64,000 nucleotides of DNA from Tigriopus japonicus. Its lineage: Eukaryota; Arthropoda; Copepoda; Harpacticoida; Harpacticidae. Location of the stretch: contig JAAGOF010000109.1 in NCBI GenBank assembly GCA_010645155.1, positions 1,030,358-1,094,357 on the forward strand, written 5' to 3'. The notes under the pieces were generated by a model. The model worked only from the letters and a program-made list of their open reading frames with translations, was not told the origin of the DNA and made no database searches. Below, in pieces: positions 1-13,238 of this stretch; within the stretch, counting starts at the first letter, position 1; every line of letters starts with the position of its first letter. Position numbers and translations under genes: made by a program.

Positions 1-3000
1 TCTTGATCGCTTCTCGAAGGACCATTTTTTCATCGCATCCAACCGACCCCAAATTGGTTTTAACTTGTGGCTTGATAGTATTAAATAATTATTTTGTGAT
101 GGTCTTACCGTTATCCATTTTTAAATATGTTTTTCTCTTGAGATTAGGCAATCACTTCACTGAAGTTCCAGAAGTATTTAAACTGTAGGGATGTCACATT
201 CAATCATGAATTTTGTACCAAAAGATTGCTTTGGAACCCCGGCAAACAGGAAAAATACAATCACACCCCAAAATATCACTTGGGCTTAAATATTCGAACT
301 TAACAAAACACTCGTTAGACCCGTCACTTAGAAGGTGCCCTTTTGTAACGATCAGATCTAGATGCACGTAAAAAGTCAAAGCATTACAATAATATTCTCT
401 GATCAAACAATGTCTCAGCTCTTGATATGTGAAGAAATTATTCCAAAATTATGAATCGTTCTCGCACTAGAACTTTTTGAAGATGCTTCTTATCAGCCAT
501 GATTCTGGCTTTACGCTCTGAATTCTCTAGTCTTTTCCAAATTCTCTCTTTGGTCCTTCTTCTACAACTGCCGTTCTTACCGAGGTTGGCCCTAAAAATC
601 GGCCACTTCAGCCGAAAGCTTGTCAGCCGATCTCAAATTGCAGTTGAGCTTAAGTGTGACTGAAAAGAGTCCAACTCACGTTCAATATGCCTTTAGTGTT
701 TCTATGGCGAACTTTGAGAAGTTTTTGAAAAAAAAAATGTTCAGACTAGCCATATTTTTATAAGACAGTCATATAACCTATGATTTTTACAGTACGTTTG
801 GACCAGGGTTGATTACTGAGGCGGAAATGTATTGCTAGATAATACTTGGAATAAGAGAAGGAATTGCCCACAAATCTGACAATGAGAGACTAAAGGCGCG
901 CAAATTTTCTTCAATGATTCTAATCATCCCACTATTATGGATCCTTGAAACCGATCACCCTGATTATAATGTAGGATCTGTCGCAGTTTTAAGAGTTATG
1001 GAGCGTCGTCACTCTGGCGACAGTCGCTCCCCCTGCAATTTGACCCTTTTCCCGGCCAGCTTTTTCCTGTTCCTCAAGTTGATCCTATGACTCAGTGAGT
1101 TCCACCCGTTGCGGCTTCGGGACTCGACTCGACGCCGGGCGAGATCTTCAGAATGAGTTGAGTTTCGTCAAAAAATGCTTCGTTGAACACCTCACCACAA
1201 CTCTGGGACCCCTCTAAAGCCTGGCTCGACGTTGGTAGTGCAAGTGCCCGAGGCAATCCCATCCTAGATTGCAATAAGCATAGCTGGTAGTGGGGGATCC
1301 TCGCCGTCGTCGTCCCCTTCGCCCTGCTCATGGTCTTCCGATCCTGCGCTTATCATTTCTACCCCACTGAGGAATCCCAAGTCCCCAAGCACCTTGGGTT
1401 GTAGTCCGACAATTTTCCCTTGAGTTTTACAACCCAGTGCAGCATCAAACACCACCCTGGGTTACAGAGTTGCTACCACCCTCCCAAACATCACGATATT
1501 GGACGCTCAAAATGCGCAAATAGCCGCTGAAGCCCAACTTGGATCGTTGTTGCGTGCGTTCGATTCTCGAATTGAGCCCCAATAACTTACGCTGCCAGAC
1601 TCATTGCCCTTGGCAGGATAATTCATTGGAGTTCGACAATCAAGCTATGGACAAACTCTGTGGCAATACTAATGTTGGACTACAGAGGAGTAGAATTTGT
1701 AGCTCGGGAACTGTCAAAGGAGGGAGTGACGTGCTACAGTAGAACCTTCGATTTGAATGCTGATTAAGGATTAGGAGTCTTGCTTGCGCAAAACTGCCGA
1801 AATGAAGCCCCGCCTTCAGGTGGCTTCATGGAGTTGAATTTATTCTCCAATTCCCTGCTTTATTGACGCGCTGTGCCAACTTGGTTGGTTAGGGCTGACA
1901 ACTTCAATGGTCCTTGTTGGGGTGATGATGGTAGTAATATGGTTGGTCGGAGTCTGAGAGCTGTAGATGAAAGCAACACATTCACTCAAATGCAGTCATT
2001 TTGTTTGAGACCACAACTACAAACCCTACCTTTGAATTAGGCCCCGGCAATAATTCCTTCGCACCAAAAGTTCCATTTAAGCCAGTTTTCATGTCAGTAT
2101 TCAACATCAGTTGCAACATTTGGTTGAACGGCTAATAAGAGCCTATGAACGAGATCAATATCTTTGATCACTTCGAAGACAGATCAAAATCTGTTATTTC
2201 ACGAGAGTCTAAAGAGGAAAGATCCTTGTCTAAAACGATCGAACTCATGTTTATTGCTGTTGTTGCTCTTAACTTGTTCTTCAAAAAGAAACTTATAGAC
2301 GACCTAAGAATGAACTACGGAAAGTGATTAGGCCATAAATATCTCATCATCTTGCCATGAATTTGACCTTTTACGTTCGTTTCTAGTCACCTCCTAATTG
2401 AAAATATTGTTTAATTTCCATCTTAGATAACATAATGTGAAAGGAGATGCTTGTAAGCATTGCGTTTTGCGTCTCTTCCTAAAACCATGAGAAACATTTG
2501 TTGGACGAGAGAGGACTTACGTAAAATTTGAAAATGATGCCCAATCTAAAGGCCTTTGGCCGAACAAATGCTAACACATAAAATGAATTCAAATTTATCT
2601 GATGAGTTCTGAAAAGCCTCTCACAATCACGAGTCGTTTAATTTACATGACATAACAACATTTGAAAGGAGCAGTTAAAACTTGAAACCATCATCGAATG
2701 TCTTAAACAACAATTCTTTGAAAAATTCTTGAAAATCCTTATCGCCCGTATTCCTATTTTACTAAATAAAGTGGGCACAAGTGGGTATGTATTCTTGTTC
2801 GAGACAAATTTTGACATAGATCACTTTTAACTTTTTCTTCCTTTAAAAATCGGTCACTATTGTGTAGGATAAAACTTTTAACCTATATCATAATGTTGAA
2901 CCAGGGCAAAGACATCATTCTAAATGCTTAAAACTGAGTAACGAACGTCTGTTCATTGAACATTTTGGTATGATGTGATGTTGAATTTATATTACGTAAG

Positions 3001-6000
3001 GTTCTCCATTCATACATAAGCACCTTTGTTAACCCATTCTTAATGATACCTGGATGAGACGTAACTTTTGATTCCTAAAAGTTAAAATTAAGATTCACTT
3101 TATAAGGGTATGAAAAACATTTTATTCCCCTTTTTAGGTATTAGTCGTCCTTGATTTGGGTCTTTCATTGGTTTCCTTCATTCTTTGCAATTTTTTGTTG
3201 TTCGTCGTTTTTGTGTAAATTTGGAACATTTAAGTAAATTGGAACATTTTTCAATTTCATTCGTAAAAAAATGTTTTTGTCTACTTTTGACAAATCTAAG
3301 TAATTGAATGAAGATAAAAAGAATACTTCATGGGAAAGGTCATAATCCTCATTTTTAGGACTAATTGTTACTCGTAAATGGTTTTACCTAACGAACCTCG
3401 TATCATAAACGATTTCTGAGTTAACCCGTTGCACTCGTGGAAACGAATTTGGAACTTTGCATTAATTGTTAGGTACACGAAACTCCAAATCGGAGGCCAT
3501 CAATCCCACCTTGCTGAATTGATCGATACGGACGAGTATTGAAGGTAACGTGCATGTTGAGGAAGTGAAAGCACGCACGCAGCAAGTGCATTTGATTTGA
3601 AAGGTTTTCATTACGGGGGAGAGGTACAAATTTCAAAGCTTTTAAAGTTAATCAATTAGAGGTTTTACAATCCAAAAGTATTGTGAAATAACATTGCCAA
3701 GTTCAAATTGTTATTGCTTTATCCCAGAGCTAAGAGGTTAACATATCACTTAGAATAGGTTGTGAGTCTTTTATTTCAATTTTATTAATCGTGAAAATAC
3801 ACAGTCTCCGTTGAACTTTCATCAATCTTGGTCTGCAAAATACATTTTGCATTGTTATTTTCAAATTTTAGCAAAAACGTTTACATTTGTCATCTTTAAG
3901 CCGCATGCATTTCATTTCCGCACATATTTTTCTGCTTAAGGTTCTACATCACACCAGTCGTCTGTCACCTTGATCACTTCCTAGATACTGTACACACAAA
4001 CTTTAATATTAAAGAATGCACGTTTCACGTGGGAGGTTTTGATGAGGTTGTTATTGGTTGAAGGAGTATGCAAATATCGTCAATTATTTAACTTTGTTCA
4101 AAACGAATTCAAAGAAATTTCTCAACATTCAAAATAAACACAAATTTTGAAGAAGTCAAAATAACTTTGAATTAGAAAAAACGACACGGAGTAAAGTTTT
4201 CAAACAAATACGGGGTTTGGTGGAATTGGCCTTGTAAATGCAAACGAGACCTCTTGAAATGGGTGAAGTCGGCAATTTTCTTAAAGCTTTTCTTTTACCT
4301 TTGGGTGCAAATTACTGATGGGAAAGAAACAAATATAACAAATAACAAACGAAGACAAACAAATGACAGCATACTAAACAAATAGAAATTACAAATAAAA
4401 AACAAACAAATCGGAAAAAGAAGTCAACAGATGTTGAATGTTTTGTTCTCCCAGTAAATCAGGGCTGCCAAAAGTGACACCCCTTAGGCGAGGAAAAGTG
4501 GTCAAAAGTAAGTTAAGGTCTTAAAAACCATCTACATTTAAAACCAAGAACTCCAGTTGTATGAAATATCTCTTTCAAACCAATCAACTCTTTCACGAGC
4601 ACACAGAATTGTGGTGAAAATGATCTTTAGATACTTGTTTACAAATCGCAACAAATCATGACGGCAACACTGTTTTTATTTGGTAATGGTACAAATTTAC
4701 CTCAAACAAACAAATATTTTGAAAACCCAAACAAATATACAAAGAAACAACGAAATGGCCAATTTGTTCGCATCAGTAGTGCAAATGTTGAAGGGTTGAG
4801 CCTTGCTTGGCTAACTAAGACAGCCATCACATCATTCACTTTTCCGTAAGGGATTCTCATGTCTGGTATCCGATTAATTATCCTTCCGTGGGTGTGGATT
4901 AACACTCAAAAGTTTTTTTGAGGAAGGTTGGGGCTGGGAATCGAACCTATGATAGCCATCGCGTCCGAATAGGAGAAGAGGAAAAGGAACAAATCTGGTT
5001 TTCATAAAAATGAAAGAAAAAGAGGTCCCTTATTCTTAGTTTTAGAACACAGAAAATTTTCATTTGACGAGGATAAGCGGGATCTTTCTTCCTGTATTAA
5101 GGTTTTCGCTGGAGTTCATAGTGAGGTTAAATTCCAAGACAACCAAATGAAAAAAACGAGCAAAACAAGAAGAAACCAGTTCTAAAAACAAGCGATTTTT
5201 TTACCTAATAGCTGATTTACTACTGCAGGGGTCGGCAACCACTTTTGAGTGATATGATTTTCCTTAGGGGCCCACTAAACAGATTGGTGGTAGGCTCAAG
5301 GGCCCTCAGATAAACAATGGCAAAGTTTTTCAACTAGTTACCTGCAGCCCCAATTTATCCCTTAAAGTAAAGTTTGATGCACGTCTGAGCTTTCAGAGAA
5401 ATTGCACATAGCTGAATCGTGGAACCATGTGCTATACAAAGCAGGCTTGTTTTTTTTAATTTAGAGTCCCAAAAACTTTTTGCAATAAACTAAATGATAA
5501 CAACGCTAATTTCTGGTCCCAATAACTTAAAAGGACTGGTGTATAACTCAGACAAAATCCGATGCGAATTTTTAACATTATACATTTCTTTAATTTACCT
5601 ATCATTTAACAGACGAATTTGGTTTGCATTGGCACTCTCTGTTTATGCAAACTACAGGCAAAAACACTTGATTCAATCAAAATCAATTGATTATCACTAG
5701 GTTTTAGGCGCTACACAACTATTGAAACAGTGCATTCCAAAAAATATCGTACACCCAAGGGCAATAACAGCCAAATAAGCAAATAAATAAGTAAGTGGTT
5801 ATTTCATTCAGTTGAATAATTGGTATTCATTCAGCGAAATCGGTTAAATCAGTTAATTTTAATGTACTGTAAAAATTATAAATGACTTTTTTCCCAAAAA
5901 CTTTTTTTTTGATCAAAATACATTTCTAGGAAGGTTTTGCCTTAATAGAATTTCAATTTTACCGTTTGGAGGTTTATTTTGAATACCTGATGCTCTAAAT

Positions 6001-7169
6001 GGATAGGGTGTAGATTTTGATATTGCATTGGATGGGCCAAAAATAGTTTTACTAAGTCATAGACCACGGACCTTCGACTACGTATGGCTCTCAGTGTAGA
6101 ATATTGTTAAAACTTTCCCATGAAATCATATGGTATTTATGACCAAAGCTGTTTTGGTCAAAATTACAAAAGTCTCCAAAAGTCTTTCCTTGAAAATTTA
6201 AATACGTAAATAGAAAAGAACTCAGATTTAACAAAAAGGCCTTGCAAAAAGGGCTAAAAAATGCCAAAAAGATTATTTTAACAAATTGGTAACATTTTAA
6301 AGGCCGCAGAGGTTTTTTGACAAAAAATTAAACTAAGGATGTACCAATTAAATGGAAAAAATGCATCAAATATTAGAAGCATTATGTTGGATTTGTTAAC
6401 CCTTCAAGAAAACTGCCTCTTTTAGAATGCACCTTTCATAGCCTGTTGCTAAGATTAACAAAAAAAAATATTTTTCATCAATGTTGGTCGTTGGTATATG
6501 TAGATCAGGCTTTATTGACTAAACCGGACCCGCCCATTCACATTACATAAACGCAAACTGATCAAAAACACCTACAAATGGCTCCTGGCAAATTTGAGAA
6601 CATGATATACTTAAGAGTGACAACAAAAATTTCTTTATAATTAACAGTCTGATTTGTTAAAATCAAAATAAATGAAGATATATCAGTTAATTAACTGGTA
6701 TTCTAATTATTTAACTGATAACTGGGTTTCTTGAAATACCTTTCAACACACACCAAAGATTTCTTAATACGAAGTTACGTGGCCAATGCACACACACACA
6801 CACCATAAGGTACCCTAAAGATAGGTTGCGTGATTATGATTTATTTGTTACGTGTTGGACAATTCACTTTTTATCTTTTTCATGTCTTTAAACTCAATGC
6901 TAATGAAACGATTCCCAATCTTTCGTAATCATAGACTCATAAAAATAATGCATTCTTATCAATTGACGCACCATATCAGAAACTCTTATTTCAAAGGCGT
7001 CAGCCCAAACTCCAGCTTTCCATCCCGCCTATTTACTACATAGGTCGAAGTCACTAAAGATCATTGCCAAGGTCCAGGACATCATTGTTCCCTGTTGTGA
7101 CAGCCCCGTGGGAAAAGCTCACAGTTCCTTGCCAAAATCAGAATACTTGTCAATAACGCAGCAGCTAGC
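1..7169. other. Gene-poor AT-rich intergenic region
   Basis: I see no supportable gene here. The stretch from about 1000 to 1800 is visibly richer in G and C and carries short broken frames on both strands that could be an old retroelement or gene relic, but I recognise no family in it. A tract of AAAC/AAAT-rich repeats lies at about 4325-4410. The rest is AT-rich with frequent stops in all frames. Confidence 0.6.
6786..6803. repeat. (CA)n microsatellite
   Basis: Short dinucleotide CA run of about eight units in AT-rich intergenic DNA upstream of IWS1. It has no coding context. Confidence 0.75.
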
Positions 7170-8910
7170 ATGGAACAAAATAGTGACATTACTTCTAACT
7201 CCTCGCCAATACTGCACAACCAAGGGTCTCCAGACAGTTCTGACGACTTGAGGTCAAACGGATCGAATCAAGCGGATTCCGATGACGATTCAGGAGGTTC
7301 CAATGGGCGACCCACCACTCCAAGCTCAGATGAGGAAGATGTCGAAGCACCAAAGACAAAGCGAATCAAGGTATTTCTAGATGATTCAAGTGATGACCAA
7401 GATTCCGACCTTGACGATGATCCCGTCAAAAGGGATTCAGAGTCTGAAGTGGAAAATGCGCAAGAAGGGCAAGCGGAGCCAAATATTTTGGACTCTTCTT
7501 CGTCGGACGAAGAAATCCTACAGGGTGGATATTATTGGCTTGCTCTAATTTGCTTGAGTTTCAATTTTTTCCCCAAATGTAACTTTGATTTAAGCTACAT
7601 TATTCACACATGACTGCGGAAAGTACTTTCATGACTAAAAGGTAGAATTGAAAGCATTTTCCGTTTCCTCGTTTCGTTCCATTTCAACAAAGCAAAATTT
7701 CCTTTTTTGCATTGAGAGATTAGAGCTTGAAGTTTTGAGCAAGACTTTAATAACACCCTGTCGAAGAAGAGGTCAAAGAAAAGAAAGAGGAAATGGCCCC
7801 AGAACCTGACCCAGAATCCTCAACCAAAGGAGCCTTGGATTTTGATCTGATGATGGAACAGAAGCGGGCTGCTAATCGAAGATATCGAAAACGACGCGAT
7901 ATCGAAATGATCAATGATAACGACGATGCCATCGCGAAAATGATCGCGGATATGCGTCAAGCTGCTCGAGAAGACCGAGATTTTAATGAACAACAGATGC
8001 CCGCCACCAAAAAAATTGCAATGCTCCCCAAAGTTCTCGAGCATCTGGCCAAAGTCGACCTTCAACTGGCCTTTTTGGAAGCCAACCTTCTGTCCGTGAT
8101 GACGGATTGGTTGGCTCCACTTCCATTGGATAAGGCTCTACCTCACCAATCCATCCGAAGTGCGTTTCTTCGGTACCTCTTCGAGATTCAGATTGATGAT
8201 CTGTCGAGGCTTAAAGAGTCTGGAATTGGCAAGGCTGTCATGTATCTTTATCGGTAAGCAAAAAATTACCAACTCCTATCGAGTGAAAAATGATGGCCGG
8301 CAGATTGAGGAATTTGAATGAGAAGGGATTTTCGAGACTCGTTGAGCTCCGTCTCTGGTGCATTTTGAAACAAATGAACCATTCTGCCTCGAACAAAAAA
8401 TACTCCTCGCTTAAACGAGAAAGAAAAATCGACATGCTCTTATCGGTCGTATTTTCCATTGACAGACATCCTCGCGAAACCCGCCCGAACAAAGATTTAG
8501 CGGGGAAAATCATTAACAAATGGGCTCGGCCCATTTTTAACGTGCGAACCGATTTCTCAACCATGACCAAAGAGGAGCGCGAGCTTCGTGACCTGGAAAT
8601 GTCCGCCAAATTGGAGCTCAAGAAGCGAAATCGTCCCAAAACCCAAGTGGTCCATGTAGAGGAAAATGAGCCTTCGGGTTTAAAGCCTGGGGATCCCGGT
8701 TGGGTTGGCAGAGCTCGGGTTCCAATGGTCAAAAACCGCGAGTACATTAACCGTCCAGATTGGCAATCCCACGAGGATGTGTCCCAAACTAAGAAGAAAA
8801 CCATCAACCTTCTAGAGAAGCATAAGCGCAGCTTTGCCGATCGAAAGAAAACGACCAAATCCCAACACGCCGTAAAAATCAGTCTTGAGGGCAAGCACAT
8901 GGCTTTATAG
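7170..8910 (+). CDS. IWS1: IWS1/SPN1 transcription elongation factor
   Basis: Partner of the histone chaperone SPT6 on elongating RNA polymerase II; nuclear. Three coding exons: 7170-7524, 7767-8253 and 8466-8910, joined in frame to give 428 residues. Intron 1 has donor CAGG|GTGGAT and a weak acceptor GAAG|AAG chosen because it restores frame; intron 2 runs CG|GTAAGC to GACAG|ACAT. Residues 1-130 are acidic and Ser/Asp-rich with a short basic KTKRIK patch, as in the family's disordered N-terminus. Residues about 202-310 are the conserved helical core (TFIIS N-terminal/LW-like domain), including the hallmark [14 protein letters not shown] right after the intron 2 junction. A basic tail follows. 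It is nearer in length to yeast Spn1 (about 410) than to human IWS1 (about 819), so the acidic N-terminus is short. The family call is firm; the exon 1/2 boundary is the least certain part. Confidence 0.93.
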
Positions 8911-11858
8911 GCCTTGAATCTACTCCACAGCCATTATTAAATCCTCCCCATACTTTACCTGAACCCTTCCTGGCAAGTTCAATGTGCTCCTCCTCCTCCT
9001 CCTCTTTCGTGTTCTTTTGTCCATGTTTTCCGGGTCCCAGTGTACTTCTTTCATCTAGGCCCAGGAGAAATTTTCGCTCACATGGGCCGGCCAATGAGAA
9101 GCGTCGGAAAGCAAAGTCCAGCCAATGAGAACGAGGCCGAGCCTTCGATGGTGTTCTGATTTCCTGGTAGTGTTTGTACTGTGATAGAACCTGGATATGT
9201 GACCTCATTCCGAGCAAGTCTGGTTTCTCTCCCTCGATCGTATGAAACTGGCCCGAGAGAAGTTTTTCCACGTGCGTGTGAGAGAAGAAACTCTTCCCAC
9301 ATATGAACGAAATCTGTATGTGGGGAGTGCATGGCCAAAAAACGAACAGGAACGATGAGAAGGAGGAGCTCGTCGTTTTGTGGACGACGTGTATGATAAA
9401 GAACGCTTGAAGGATCTAGGACGATGTATGTCAACATCAATATGTCCTGTTTAACTTTAGAGGTCACGGCTGTTGAAAATAGAACCCAAATGGCTTCAAG
9501 CTTTAAAATGGTTGTTTTTAAACACACCTTTCTAGATACTGATCGTGAGTTAGTTTTCTAAAACTCCTCATGAAGTTCCAAGAGCCATTAAACTGATGAT
9601 TGGCGATAAAAGTGACAACGCAGAAAGGGTATCATTCCTTATGACAGACATATGGTGAAAAAATGCTTAACCGCAGGCGATTTCAAGGTTCATGATCCCA
9701 TTCAAGATAGGCGTCAGCCATCTTGAACGAGCGCTAGAATTCCATTAAAAAAGATGGCCGCCCTCTTGAAGTAGAACTCTCTTTGTGTTCTCCTCGCCGG
9801 TTGGAAAATTCACTAACAGTTAATGTACGCCTTAGTCAAGCCACAACGTAAATAACTCGTACAGGTAGAGAAGGTAACCTAATCACACCTTCGTAGCTAC
9901 AGGTGTAATAAAAAGAGCTTTGATTAGCACCAAGTTCACAAAAAATAACACGAGGATTATAATGGGATGGTGATAGTATCCAAGCAACCTGAAGCGAGCG
10001 CATCTCCAAGAAGAATCAACGATTTTGCCAACTTTTTTTCCAGCAGACCCAATGATTTTATTTCGATCCATTGTGTCATTGAAGTGGCTATTCTTGCGCC
10101 AAGAAAAGAAGCGTTGGATTTTGGTGTTCATGAAGTTTGGTATTTTCCACGACAAAGCTAGGGAGAAGTTTTGGAACGACGACCTCTTTAATGAAAAAAG
10201 GGTTAGAGCGAGAAGACCGACATTAAACGAGCTTCGAGCTCCATGTGAGTTCTTCCACCCTTGTAAACTCGCAAAGGTGGACTAAAGAATACTTCCATAA
10301 ATCATAACTCATATTTTGAGCTCGGGACCAAATTTTATCTCTCCGCTTGGAACAATTTATTATCATGGGGAGAGAAGCAATGTTCTTGTGGTCGAATAGA
10401 GAACACGGACCCTCAAACGGCAAGAAGGTGAGTATGTATGGCTTCCACAACGACGCCTACTGCCTGCCAACTATCCTCCTCCTTTTCCCTTCTCAGAGCT
10501 CTGTTTGCCAACTCTTTTTCCGACAATATTCAAAATGGAACGGGATGAAATTGTTAATGCGCAAGGAAAACGAAAGAGGGCTAAAATGGGCTCTGAAGAA
10601 GGAAACACGGATGAAAAAAGAGAAAATTTCGAGGCGAATTCACGGGATAATTTTTTTGAATTCAGATTCTATTGATTTCTGAAAGGAGAAAGAACAACTT
10701 AAATATAGCAGTGTTGCAATTACTTGATATATTGTTCCCTATTAGAAAACAGTTTTGCCGAACGATTTCCCATTAAGAGCTCCTACAGCCGAGATCATGG
10801 CTGGTCGAACTTAGATGCTTGGGCGTCATTTTCCCGCCAACCGCCCTCGTTCAGTTTCCTCTCGCTCGCTTGCGAGATTTGGAGATGAGGATGCTGTGTG
10901 AGCTCCACGTGATGTCCGTTCCCCTGGTTTCAAAGGCACTATACTGTGGCATTTTCTCATCTCCGAGATACAGATGCAGTTAGAATTTGGGATGCTGAGC
11001 ATCCATCCCATCATCCTCTGCTTCCTTTTCTTCAGTATTCATCTCGTTTGGTTCGCATCATCTCCATTTTGTTACCCCCTGTACCTCAGAAACTCCTCTT
11101 ATCCTCTGCTGCCTCGTCGACCTCAGTCATGACACGCGTTGCTTCGGCCTCTTCAACGCCATCTGCATGTGCAGCTTTTGCGAACTTCTCTTGTTCAATT
11201 GAACCCTTGAGCTCATCTCCAGCCGACTCAGCCCCGGCACGCTAGAGACACTCGAGCTCGTGTATGTCCGTACAGTCAACAGAATCCGTTTGATTGCATT
11301 GGGATCGCTCCAAGATTGTTCTGCCATCCTGGTGTGGGTGCTAACGGTGAGTGCGCCTCCCAAACTGCATATTTGCGATAGCTGAACAAGATGCGTCATT
11401 GGAGGAGTCACCCTTGTGTGAGCCCTCTGCAAAGTAAGTTTGGGCCAGGAAGGGCGCTGAGTAAGGAGGAAAGCATGGTGGCCGAGAGGATTTGGGCTGT
11501 CTGGCAGACACAGCTGTCATTGGACCACGATTTGGTTCAAAACATGTTTTAACCACCATTTGGAACAACAAATTATTGGAACCTTGGTTGAAACCTCTGG
11601 CTGGCCAATAGTTTGGAAAAGCATTGTTAGGATAGTGTTCTAGAACTAGAGAAAGATCATTTATTGAAAGACAGACAGGCTGGATTGGCAATAATAACAA
11701 GTCGACAAGCCAGGCAAGAATCATGTACAATAGCAGCAGGGCGGCCTTGAATTCGCTCTTTGAGCTCTTGTCGTGTGTGCTTCTATTTGTGGAGGTGCTC
11801 TAGGCTTGGCGAGGAAAACATCGAAAACACATCTGGAAGAGAGTGAATTCATATCAAA
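8911..11858. other. Intergenic IWS1-RSU1
   Basis: No gene supported. A (CTC)n run lies at about 8987-9004. Long antisense frames at 8879-9527 overlap the IWS1 3' end and have no recognisable product. Two weak coding-like patches, a 46-residue frame at 10535-10675 and a minus-strand acidic frame at 11086-11241, are reported as findings only. The RSU1 promoter and 5' UTR must lie in the last few hundred bases, but I see no clear TATA box. Confidence 0.5.
8936..8941 (+). terminator. Poly(A) signal of IWS1 (ATTAAA)
   Basis: Variant hexamer ATTAAA 26 nt after the IWS1 stop codon. It is the first credible cleavage signal downstream and implies a very short 3' UTR. Confidence 0.5.
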
Positions 11859-12992
11859 ATGACGACCAAAATCATCCGGAAGACTCTGGAAGAGGCCAAG
11901 GATCTATCCTTTGCGGAACTGGACTTTAGTGATAAAAACCTGGTGCACTTGGATGACATGGGCAGGATGTGGGACATGAACAACATTACCAGACTGACTC
12001 TGGCTCACAACAAACTAACGGAAATTCCCTCCAGTATCACCTCTCTTATTAACTTGGAGTTCCTTAATGTGTTTAACAATGATTTGGTGGATGTTCCAGA
12101 ACTGTGGAAACTCAAGAAACTCAGGTAGAGCATTGGCATGGAGCAAATTGACCATTTTTGTTAGCCAACATTTTACCGAATTTCAGGATCTTGAACTTGG
12201 GAATGAATCAGCTGAATACGTTCAAAGTGCCCACGGGTTCCAATCTGTTCCCGATGTTGGAAATTTTGGACCTCTCCTACAACAACTTGACTGATGAGAC
12301 ATTCACTGAGGGCTTCTTTCTGATTGAGTCACTCAGGGCTCTTTATCTCAGGTGAGGTTGCACTTTGCTATTAATACTTCAATAAAAGTGACTTCTTGAA
12401 TTTGCCGAATTGGAACAACCGACCAATGTCAAATTGATTTTTTGAACATTTAGCAAAAGCTAAGATTTTCTAAACACTGTAAATGTTCACGGTCTTTGCA
12501 AGAAAATGGTTCCGAGTTGTGCCGTGCTAAGCTCGTTATCCAAGTAACTTTTCATTTATAACAATTTCGCGTTTTAGTGACAACGAATTGGAATATCTTC
12601 CTCCTCAAATCAGACAGCTATTCAACCTCCGGATCTTGGCTCTTCGAGATAATCAGTTGGCCGATATCCCTCAAGAAATCGGTGAACTCTCGAACTTGCG
12701 CGAACTTCATCTCCAAGGGAACCGTCTTCAAGTGCTTCCTCCGCAAATCGGGAATATGGATTTCCTCAGCTCTAGAGCTATCCTCAAATTGGACAATAAT
12801 CCATGGGTGCCGCCCATTGAAGATCAATTGGTCTTGGGCGTGAGCCATGTCATTGAATATGTTCGATCAGACACCTACCGATATCTGTTTGGGCGGCACA
12901 TGCAAGCCAATGTGCCTCCTCCAGAGAAGTCTGAACGTGGATCAAAGCGTCTAACGCGGAAGAACTCCAAAGCATCCCTTAATGGTCGTTAA
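11859..12992 (+). CDS. RSU1: Ras suppressor protein 1 (leucine-rich repeat)
   Basis: Cytosolic LRR protein that joins the ILK-PINCH-parvin complex at integrin adhesions through PINCH. Exons 11859-12124, 12187-12351 and 12578-12992 join in frame (CTCAG|GTAGAG, TTTCAG|GATC, CTCAG|GTGAGG, TTTTAG|TGAC) to 281 residues, close to the human 277. LRR units of about 23 residues run from about residue 35 to 205, with the family strings LNLGMNQLNT, LDLSYNNLT, RALYLSDNELE and LPKEIGEL-like LRELHLQGNRLQVLPPQIGN. The C-terminal cap carries NPWVPPI, LGVSHVIEYVRS and YRYLFGRHMQAN, diagnostic for RSU1 and unlike generic LRR proteins, followed by a basic Ser-rich tail. The ATG at 11859 opens a methionine-threonine start typical of the family. 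It converges on the PARG-like gene, with only 246 nt between the two stop codons. Confidence 0.96.
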
Positions 12993-13218
12993 ACGAAGCC
13001 TTTAGATGCGTACTAAAATCTCAATGGTGCTAAAATTACTTTCCACTCAGCCGAGGCGACTTTGCAGCTTTCAGTAAACTTGCAGCCATCCTAACCAAGT
13101 GCAACCGTCTTTTACGTATGCCACTACAATCACACAACAGTTTGAAATGATTATATTTTAACTCGAGATATAAAACCACGCATGTATTAATGGAAATATT
13201 AACAAAATCACTTTGTAC

Positions 13219-13224
13219 AATAAA
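13219..13224 (+). terminator. Poly(A) signal of RSU1 (AATAAA)
   Basis: Canonical AATAAA 227 nt after the RSU1 stop. Cleavage 10-30 nt further on would fall at or inside the last codons of the convergent PARG-like gene, whose stop is at 13239-13241. Confidence 0.7.
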
Positions 13225-13238
13225 AAAGTAAGAAAAAA

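Noticed and set aside
4937..4947. tRNA-like B box (GGTTCGATTCC) on the minus strand; a similar one near 23384-23396
   Set aside because: No A box, acceptor stem or cloverleaf around either; at most old SINE fragments.
8238..8900. 220-codon minus-strand frame
   Set aside because: Antisense shadow of IWS1 exon 3 and intron 2; no protein family visible, while the sense strand matches IWS1.
8879..9527. Two minus-strand frames of 130 and 149 codons
   Set aside because: They overlap the IWS1 3' end, with no recognisable domain and no splice support.
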